From contig JAHJSX010000114.1 of assembly GCA_018830205.1 (NCBI GenBank), positions 1-8,076 on the forward strand: a DNA stretch of 8,076 nucleotides, in the 5' to 3' direction. Below, in pieces: positions 3,968-8,076 of the stretch (position 1 is the first letter of the stretch; each line of letters opens with the position of its first letter). A model generated the notes under the pieces. It worked only from the letters and a program-made list of their open reading frames with translations, had not been told where the DNA came from and did no database searches. Source of the DNA: an archaeon (GTDB lineage: Archaea; Hydrothermarchaeota; Hydrothermarchaeia; Hydrothermarchaeales; Hydrothermarchaeaceae). A program made the position numbers and the translations under genes.

Positions 3968-4258
3968 ATGAAGGTTAACAGAAGAAAGATGGCCACGAGC
4001 AGGATAGAAATCCTGATGCAAAGAGCAGAAGAGGCGTACCCACGGGACAAAGCCCTTGCACACAGATATGCGGCCCTCGCAAGGGGGCTTTTGACGCGGC
4101 ACAACGCGAAGTTCCCGAAGCATTGGAAGCGAAGGGTATGCAAAAAATGCGGCAAATTCCTGGTAGTGGGAGACAACTGCCGGGTCAGGACGCATAAAAG
4201 CAGGGTTACAATTACCTGTCTCGAATGCGGTGATGTGGTACGGGTACCATTTAAATAA
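3968..4258 (+). CDS. rnp4: ribonuclease P protein component 4 (aRpp21/Rpr2)
   Basis: aRpp21 is a protein subunit of archaeal RNase P. With aRpp29 it binds the specificity domain of the RNA and helps remove 5' leaders from pre-tRNAs. The 96-residue protein has the family layout: a basic N terminus, two helices (about 12-44, with ERAxxxxPxxAxRYAxLAR-like spacing), the conserved KHWKRRVCKKCGKFLV segment, and a zinc ribbon with C58, C61, C84 and C87. A basic strand (RVRTHKSRVTITC) lies between the knuckles. It lacks the 20 or so extra C-terminal residues of Pyrococcus homologues. GTGAT at 3959-3963 precedes the ATG. The linkage with S19e and PDCD5 is usual in archaea. Confidence 0.93.
   Translation: MKVNRRKMATSRIEILMQRAEEAYPRDKALAHRYAALARGLLTRHNAKFPKHWKRRVCKKCGKFLVVGDNCRVRTHKSRVTITCLECGDVVRVPFK
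4250..4258 (+). promoter_or_regulatory. possible internal TATA box before rps19e
   Basis: TTTAAATAA at 4250-4258 overlaps the end of rnp4. It would place a transcription start near 4281, leaving a leader of about 17 bases with GTGAT and GGAG before the S19e ATG. The palindrome ATCACGTGAT (4276-4285), next to TTAATTAA (4269-4276), straddles that predicted start. Confidence 0.35.
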
Positions 4259-4297
4259 TTTGACGAGGTTAATTAATCACGTGATGGAGAATTCAAA

Positions 4298-4735
4298 ATG
4301 ACAACATTATATGATGTTCCACCGGCAGAGCTCATAGAAGGGCTAAAAACAGAGCTTAAAAAAGAGAGTTCTGTAAAACCCCCTGAGTGGGCAGCCTTTG
4401 TAAAAACAGGAGCAGATAAACAGAAGGCTCCAGAGCAGGAGGACTGGTGGTACGCGCGAAGTGCATCAATCCTTTGTAAATTATATAAAAGCGGCGGTCC
4501 AATTGGCATACAAAGACTGAAAAGAAGGTATGCCGGCAAAAAAAACAGGGGACACAAACCCGACAAAAACCGGGGTGCAAGTGGTGCAGTTATCAAGCAC
4601 ATACTTGTACAGCTTGAGGGTGCAGGGCTTGCCCAAAAGACCAAAAGAGGAAGAATCATCACCAAAGAAGGCACTTCGCTTCTTGACAAAACGTCTCACA
4701 AAATCAAAAGAAGTGCCGAAAAAACCAAAAAATAA
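4298..4735 (+). CDS. rps19e: 30S ribosomal protein S19e
   Basis: S19e is an archaeal/eukaryotic small-subunit protein with a winged-helix fold, located in the head of the 30S subunit and needed for its maturation. The 145-residue length is normal. Diagnostic segments are YDVPPAELIEGL near the N terminus, VKPPEWAAFVKTG (29-41), DWWYARSASILCKLY (51-65), GPIGIQRLKRRYAGKKNRG (68-86) and a C-terminal VLKQLE-like helix (KHILVQLEGAGL) followed by RIITKEGTSLLDK. GGAG at 4286-4289 lies eight bases before the ATG. It is followed by PDCD5 with an 18-base gap. The lysine-rich end is typical. Confidence 0.97.
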   Translation: MTTLYDVPPAELIEGLKTELKKESSVKPPEWAAFVKTGADKQKAPEQEDWWYARSASILCKLYKSGGPIGIQRLKRRYAGKKNRGHKPDKNRGASGAVIKHILVQLEGAGLAQKTKRGRIITKEGTSLLDKTSHKIKRSAEKTKK

Positions 4736-4753
4736 ACGGAGTTGGCCGGGCAC

Positions 4754-5080
4754 ATGGAAGGGGACCTTGACGAAATCAGGAAAAGGAAGCTTGCAGAATT
4801 GCAGCGGGGTCTCCAGGAACAGAAAATCGCAGAAGAGCAGGCAGCACAGATTGACGTAGCGAAAAGGCAGATCTTGATGAGCGTTCTCACGCCAGAGGCC
4901 AGAAACAGGCTAGCAAACATCAAGCTTGCAAGACCAGATTTCGCCGCGCAGATTGAAAATCTACTCATCCAGCTTGCACAAAGCGGACAGCTGGCAGAAA
5001 AAATCGGCGACAAGCAGCTAAAGGAAATCCTTTTGAAGATACAAACGAAGAAAAGAGACATCAAGATTAATAAAGTTTAA
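4754..5080 (+). CDS. PDCD5/TFAR19-family DNA-binding protein
   Basis: The 108-residue protein matches the archaeal family related to human PDCD5, a small three-helix-bundle protein with nucleic-acid affinity. Its cellular role in archaea is poorly known. Recognisable parts are the N-terminal DLDEIRKRKLAELQ helix, a Gln/Glu-rich helix (QEQKIAEEQAAQ), the core LMSVLTPEARNRLANIKLARPDFA, and the end QLAQSGQLAEKIGDKQLKEILLKI, followed by the basic KKRDIKI tail. I start at ATG 4754 because homologues begin close to the DLDEIRKRK helix. An in-frame TTG at 4742 abuts GGAG (4738-4741), too close to be used, while the ATG sits 12 bases beyond it, rather far. The neighbourhood (S19e before, L39e after) is the usual one. 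Confidence 0.93.
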   Translation: MEGDLDEIRKRKLAELQRGLQEQKIAEEQAAQIDVAKRQILMSVLTPEARNRLANIKLARPDFAAQIENLLIQLAQSGQLAEKIGDKQLKEILLKIQTKKRDIKINKV

Positions 5081-5106
5081 ATGATTTATTAAATGGAGGC
5101 AACGAT

Positions 5107-5259
5107 ATGTCAAAAGTTAACTTACCCAAAAAAATCAGGCTTGCAAAAGCAACAAAACAAAACAGGCCCATCCCTATATGGGTTGTTGCAAAGACTCTTG
5201 GACGGGTTAGAACACACCCCAAAAGGAGATTCTGGCGAAGAAGCAAACTGAAAGTATAA
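5107..5259 (+). CDS. rpl39e: 50S ribosomal protein L39e
   Basis: This 50-residue gene is easy to miss by length. L39e is a small, very basic large-subunit protein that lines the peptide exit tunnel in archaea and eukaryotes. The sequence reads MSKVNLPKKIRLAKA through QNRPIPIWVV and ends in HPKRRFWRRSKLKV; the NRPIPxWV and KRRxWRRxKLK motifs are diagnostic. A strong Shine-Dalgarno GGAGG (5095-5099) lies seven bases before the ATG. L31e follows after 13 bases, the standard archaeal order. Confidence 0.97.
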   Translation: MSKVNLPKKIRLAKATKQNRPIPIWVVAKTLGRVRTHPKRRFWRRSKLKV

Positions 5260-5272
5260 CTGGAGTGATTAA

Positions 5273-5518
5273 ATGGAAAGAGTTTTTGTCATCCCTCTCA
5301 GGGAAGTAAAAAAAACACCAAGGTCAAAGAGAGTCCAAAAAGCAGTAAAATTCATCCGCGGTTACATTTCAAAGCACATGAAAACCGAAGACGTGAAGTT
5401 AAGCGATGCCTTAAATAAGAAAATCTGGGAGCAGGGTATGCGGAACATCCCATCTAAAATTGAAGTCAAGGCATCTGTGGGTGAGGATGGGGGTGTACTG
5501 GTTACTCCAGTAGAGTGA
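5273..5518 (+). CDS. rpl31e: 50S ribosomal protein L31e
   Basis: L31e is a large-subunit protein near the tunnel exit, next to the binding sites of factors that meet the nascent chain. The 81-residue protein has the family's start (ERVFVIPLREVKKTPRSKR), the helix KAVKFIRGYISKHMK, the segment VKLSDALNKKIWEQGMRN (about 42-59) and a closing strand pair IPSKIEVKASVGEDGGVLVTPVE. GGAGTGAT at 5262-5269 precedes the ATG by three bases. The next gene, aIF6, begins four bases after the stop, so the two are almost certainly co-translated. Confidence 0.97.
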   Translation: MERVFVIPLREVKKTPRSKRVQKAVKFIRGYISKHMKTEDVKLSDALNKKIWEQGMRNIPSKIEVKASVGEDGGVLVTPVE

Positions 5519-5522
5519 GATT

Positions 5523-6185
5523 GTGACCGGGCTAATTTCCTATAACAAAAACCCAAATGTTGGTGTTGTTGCCAGAGTGAACGATAACACTGCCCTGGTG
5601 CCGTCTCATTGTCCAAGGGATTTTTCGAATGTCTTGGAAAAAGATCTTGAAGTCGAAGTCATAAAAACCAATATATGCGGAACGTCTCTAATCGGGGCAA
5701 TGACTGTGATGAATAACAGTGGGATACTGCTCCCGAAATTTGTATATAAGAAAGAGGCCGAAGCAATAAAAAAATCGGATTTGAATGTCGGGATTCTTGA
5801 AGACAAGTTCACAGCGCTTGGAAACCTGATACTCGCAAACGACAAAGGCGCAGTTGTCAACAAGAAATTTACAAAGGGTTCAATTAGAGCGATTGAGGAT
5901 GTAATGGATTTGGAAGCAGTAAAAGGAGAAATTGCGGGCTTTGGCACCGTAGGGAGCTTGGGCATCACAACAAACAAGGGTGCACTTGTGCATCCCCTTG
6001 CAAGGGAAGATGAAATAGAGCTTATCGAAAGCGCGCTCAAAACAGATGTCGACATAGGAACCGTAAACAGGGGGGCCGGATTCGTCAGGACCGGCATACT
6101 CGCAAACACGAAAAACGTTCTTCTTGGCGATTTGACTACAGGGCCAGAGATAACACGGATTGAAGAAGCATTAGGATTACTTTGA
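5523..6185 (+). CDS. eif6: translation initiation factor aIF6 (ribosome anti-association factor)
   Basis: aIF6 binds the large subunit at the L14/L23 face and blocks premature joining with the small subunit; it also takes part in subunit maturation. The 220-residue length is normal for the pentein-fold protein. It is built of repeated units of about 45 residues, visible as recurring motifs: NPNVGVVARVNDNTALVPS, GTSLIGAMTVMNNSGILLPKFV, ALGNLILANDKGAVVNKKF, GFGTVGSLGITTNKGALVHPLA and GFVRTGILANTKNVLLGDLTTGPEI. The start is GTG at 5523, four bases after the L31e stop; the GAGTGAGA overlapping that stop can act as ribosome-binding site. LX follows after 10 bases, with its Shine-Dalgarno overlapping the aIF6 stop codon. 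Confidence 0.97.
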   Translation: MTGLISYNKNPNVGVVARVNDNTALVPSHCPRDFSNVLEKDLEVEVIKTNICGTSLIGAMTVMNNSGILLPKFVYKKEAEAIKKSDLNVGILEDKFTALGNLILANDKGAVVNKKFTKGSIRAIEDVMDLEAVKGEIAGFGTVGSLGITTNKGALVHPLAREDEIELIESALKTDVDIGTVNRGAGFVRTGILANTKNVLLGDLTTGPEITRIEEALGLL

Positions 6186-6195
6186 GGTGATTTAT

Positions 6196-6375
6196 ATGAC
6201 ATTATACGAGATTAAAGGAAAATTTTTAATGGGAGATAAGATGCAGCCATTTGTAAAGGAGTATAGCGCAGAAAAAGAAAGCCATGCGCTTGAACATGTT
6301 TACTCCGAATTTGGAAGCAAGCACAAGACTCCGAGAGACAAAATCAAGATTGAGGAAATCAAAAAGAAGGAGTGA
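6196..6375 (+). CDS. rplX: 50S ribosomal protein LX (L18Ae family)
   Basis: LX is the short archaeal relative of eukaryotic L18a/eL20, a peripheral large-subunit protein not present in every archaeal lineage. The 59 residues match the family: MTLYEIKGKFLMGDKMQPFVKE strand-turn-strand, the helix KESHALEHVYSEFGSKHK, then the final strand KIKIEEI. ATG at 6196 is preferred over an in-frame GTG at 6187, because the GTG is part of the strong Shine-Dalgarno GAGGTGAT (6184-6191) that serves the ATG. The stretch between aIF6 and prefoldin alpha is the conserved place for this gene. Confidence 0.95.
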   Translation: MTLYEIKGKFLMGDKMQPFVKEYSAEKESHALEHVYSEFGSKHKTPRDKIKIEEIKKKE

Positions 6376-6381
6376 CCGCCC

Positions 6382-6804
6382 TTGAAGGAAGAAGACGTTC
6401 TAAAAGAGTATGAGTTCTACAGAAACCAGCTTGAGACGTTGCAGCAGAACCTGAACCTCGTCGATAACAGTTTAGTTGAGTTAAGAATGGTAAGCAAATC
6501 TCTTTCTGAGATAGGGGCTGCCAAGAAGGAAAGCGAGGTATTCGTGCCCATTGGGTTTGACTCATTTATAAAGGCGAAAATCACAGACCCAGATAACGTG
6601 GTTGTCGGCATTGGAGCGGGTGTTGCAGCAAAAAAGACAATAAAAGAAGCAAAAGATGATTTCGAAGAAAGGATTAAGGAGCTTGAGACGGTAAAGGCCG
6701 ACAACACATCAAATCTTGAGTCTGTCATTTCAAAACTGCGAGAAATCGAGCCTTCAGTCAAGAGTATTGTTGCACAATCGCAATCCGGCAAAAAAGAGGG
6801 CTAA
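6382..6804 (+). CDS. pfdA: prefoldin subunit alpha
   Basis: Prefoldin alpha forms, with four beta subunits, the jellyfish-shaped hexamer that holds unfolded proteins and passes them to the thermosome. The 140-residue protein shows two long coiled-coil helices (about 3-50 and 88-133) enclosing the beta-hairpin region typical of alpha subunits: EVFVPIGFDSFIKAKITDPDNVVVGIGAGVAAKKT (52-86). Translation starts at TTG 6382 with GGAGTGA (6369-6375) six bases upstream. No ATG lies near the start of the first helix, so the rare start codon is well supported. FtsY starts two bases after the stop. Confidence 0.95.
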   Translation: MKEEDVLKEYEFYRNQLETLQQNLNLVDNSLVELRMVSKSLSEIGAAKKESEVFVPIGFDSFIKAKITDPDNVVVGIGAGVAAKKTIKEAKDDFEERIKELETVKADNTSNLESVISKLREIEPSVKSIVAQSQSGKKEG

Positions 6805-6806
6805 GT

Positions 6807-7703
6807 GTGTTCGGTTTCATAAAAAAGAGACTGTCCGATTTAACAGACGTGGTGCAGGGAGAGGTAGTTTTAGATGCAGGAAGGCTTGAGGAGCTGATAA
6901 CTGATTTTGAGACCACTCTGCTTGAGGGCGATGTTGCATTCGAAGTTTGCGAATTGCTCAAAGAGCGTCTAAAAGAAAGTCTTCAGGACAAACGGGTCAA
7001 AAGAGCAGAACTTAAAGATATCATGAAGAATTCCCTTAAAGACGGGATCCTTGAAATCTTCCCGCCGAAATCCGATAATCTTCTCGCTTTAATTAGGGGA
7101 AAACCGCAAAAGCCCTACATCATCGCATTTGTGGGCATAAACGGCACAGGCAAGACCACGACAATTGCAAAGATTGCACACCTCTTGGTGAAAAATAATA
7201 TGGTTCCAGTACTTGCTGCAAGCGACACATTCAGGGCCGGAGCAATTGAGCAGCTTGAAGAACACGCGAAAAGACTTGACGTACGAATGATAAAGCACGA
7301 CAAAGGCGCAGACCCCGCCGCAGTCGCGTTTGATGCGATTGAGCATGCAAAAGCCGCAGGGAAAGACGCAGTGCTTATAGACACGGCAGGCAGGATGGAG
7401 ACAAACACAAACCTGATAGAAGAGCTTAAAAAGGTTGTACGGGTCACAAAACCTGACATGGTGATATTCGTGGGGGATGCACTGACTGGAAATGCTGCCC
7501 TTGACCAGGCCGAAACATTTTCAAGCGCAGTACCCATTGATGGCACAATCCTCACAAAAGCAGACGCAGATGCCAAAGGAGGTTCTGCGATATCCATTGC
7601 ATATGCCACAAAGAAGCCCATAATGTTCCTTGGCACAGGCCAGGAATACAAAGACCTGATAGAATTCGACCCCGTGTGGTTTACAAACGAAATCTTAAAC
7701 TAA
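6807..7703 (+). CDS. ftsY: signal recognition particle receptor FtsY
   Basis: FtsY is the SRP-receptor GTPase that docks ribosome-SRP complexes at the membrane and releases the signal sequence when both GTPases hydrolyse GTP. The 298-residue protein is an N domain (about 1-95, four helices) plus G domain, with no acidic A domain, as in many archaea. Motifs: G1 GINGTGKTT (110-118), the I-box signature DTFRAGA (140-146), G3 DTAGR (192-196), G4 TKAD (250-253) and the closing loop GTGQEYKDL (276-284). The start is GTG at 6807, after GAGGG at 6796-6800; GTG at 6805 is out of frame. FFH itself is not in the window. This is the last gene of the run. Confidence 0.97.
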   Translation: MFGFIKKRLSDLTDVVQGEVVLDAGRLEELITDFETTLLEGDVAFEVCELLKERLKESLQDKRVKRAELKDIMKNSLKDGILEIFPPKSDNLLALIRGKPQKPYIIAFVGINGTGKTTTIAKIAHLLVKNNMVPVLAASDTFRAGAIEQLEEHAKRLDVRMIKHDKGADPAAVAFDAIEHAKAAGKDAVLIDTAGRMETNTNLIEELKKVVRVTKPDMVIFVGDALTGNAALDQAETFSSAVPIDGTILTKADADAKGGSAISIAYATKKPIMFLGTGQEYKDLIEFDPVWFTNEILN

Positions 7704-7878
7704 TTTCAGTAGTTCGTAAAGTACCTGTGTAAATCAGCCTAATAAACATTCCTGAGCACCGAATTTTACATCAGCATACTCTTTTTTGTCACGCTGGGAA
7801 CTACACCAAGTCCAGCAATTCCCAAGTCCAGCGAAAAGTCCTTACAATCCCTCCTTTTTCCAGAGTTTATCGCTGGAG
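7704..7878. other. intergenic stretch with short direct and inverted repeats, probable IS end
   Basis: I find no gene in these 175 bases. CAAGTCCAGC occurs twice in direct orientation (7807-7816, 7823-7832). TCCAGCGA (7827-7834) is the exact inverse of TCGCTGGA (7870-7877), and CGCTGG also occurs at 7792-7797. Clustered short repeats just beyond the 3' end of a transposase gene suggest the terminus of the insertion sequence. The other end is outside the window, so the terminal inverted repeat cannot be confirmed. CTTTTTTG at 7779-7787 may help terminate ftsY transcription. Confidence 0.4.
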
Positions 7879-8076
7879 TCAGACCTGGATGGTGACATCC
7901 GCGGCGAACCCGAGGATGTCCTCGATGGCGCGTGCCACCTGCCTGAGCATGGTTTTGAACCTCCACTCGACAAGCCTTCTCCCTCCCCGCCGCCTGACGC
8001 TGACATAGAGCCAGTGCAGGTATATCCAGAGGTTCATGAGCAGGAAACCCAGACCGATGTAGAGCAGGCGGAGGAC
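7879..8076 (-). CDS. DDE-type (IS4-like) transposase, C-terminal fragment
   Basis: The last 65 residues of a gene that enters from the right edge read VLRLLYIGLGFLLMNLWIYLHW, then a basic turn (RRRGGRRLVEWRF), a helix (KTMLRQVARAIEDIL), and a stop at 7879-7881. In many archaeal IS4-like transposases the segment after the last catalytic glutamate is a hydrophobic helix of exactly this look (R-L-x-Y-x-x-G-F-x-L-x-N-L-W-x-x-x-x-W), followed by an arginine-rich tail. The catalytic DDE residues lie outside the window. GC content here is clearly higher than in the neighbouring genes, which fits recent arrival. It lies convergent to ftsY, with no sign that it has damaged that gene. Confidence 0.7.
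   Translation of the reverse strand, partial: VLRLLYIGLGFLLMNLWIYLHWLYVSVRRRGGRRLVEWRFKTMLRQVARAIEDILGFAADVTIQV

Noticed and set aside
4530..4859. Second long + strand frame across the S19e/PDCD5 junction
   Set aside because: It is out of frame with two confidently recognised genes and is a composition-driven shadow.
7766..7966. Antisense 66-codon frame at the right edge
   Set aside because: It overlaps the transposase C terminus in another frame, reads through the repeat cluster and has no family features; the transposase frame explains the sequence better.

Overview
The window is a stretch of archaeal chromosome. The evidence is an eight-gene run of translation and protein-targeting genes (RNase P protein aRpp21, S19e, PDCD5-family protein, L39e, L31e, aIF6, LX, prefoldin alpha) ending in ftsY. 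S19e, L31e, L39e and aRpp21 do not occur in bacteria. TATA boxes sit about 27 bases upstream of several genes, and the tRNAs encode no 3' CCA. The cluster order is typical of Euryarchaeota and some related lineages; I cannot name a genus. Base composition is moderate, except for a GC-rich transposase end at the right edge.

Left part (1-1846): the C-terminal end of tatC, a small zinc-ribbon protein overlapping a stand-alone biotin-protein ligase, a small unrecognised charged protein, and a secreted lipoprotein with an Ig-like domain. All are on the + strand.

Middle part (1847-3448): two tRNA genes, Val(GAC) and Gly(GCC), flank a two-gene unit of a CBS-pair protein and a small SAM methyltransferase. 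This is the unusual region. The first 22 bases of tRNA-Val are repeated 153 bp upstream behind a good TATA box, whereas the intact tRNA has no obvious TATA box of its own. Both tRNAs are followed by the same structured non-coding module: a conserved 13-base tail, a 27-base block, a hairpin with identical arms, and a second hairpin whose arms differ in sequence but still pair. A third, inverted copy of the second-hairpin part lies inside the insertion between the truncated and the intact tRNA-Val. I see no described element that matches, and it is the best candidate here for something new.

Right part (3449-7703): a secreted protein of unknown function is followed at short spacing by the RNase P, ribosomal, aIF6, prefoldin and ftsY genes. 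Gaps are short and most genes have clear Shine-Dalgarno motifs. These genes supply tRNA processing, ribosome parts, 60S-type subunit maturation, nascent-chain folding and SRP-dependent membrane targeting. The rest (7704-8076) holds no + strand gene. It contains a cluster of short repeats and the C-terminal end of a DDE-type transposase on the - strand, which runs off the window.
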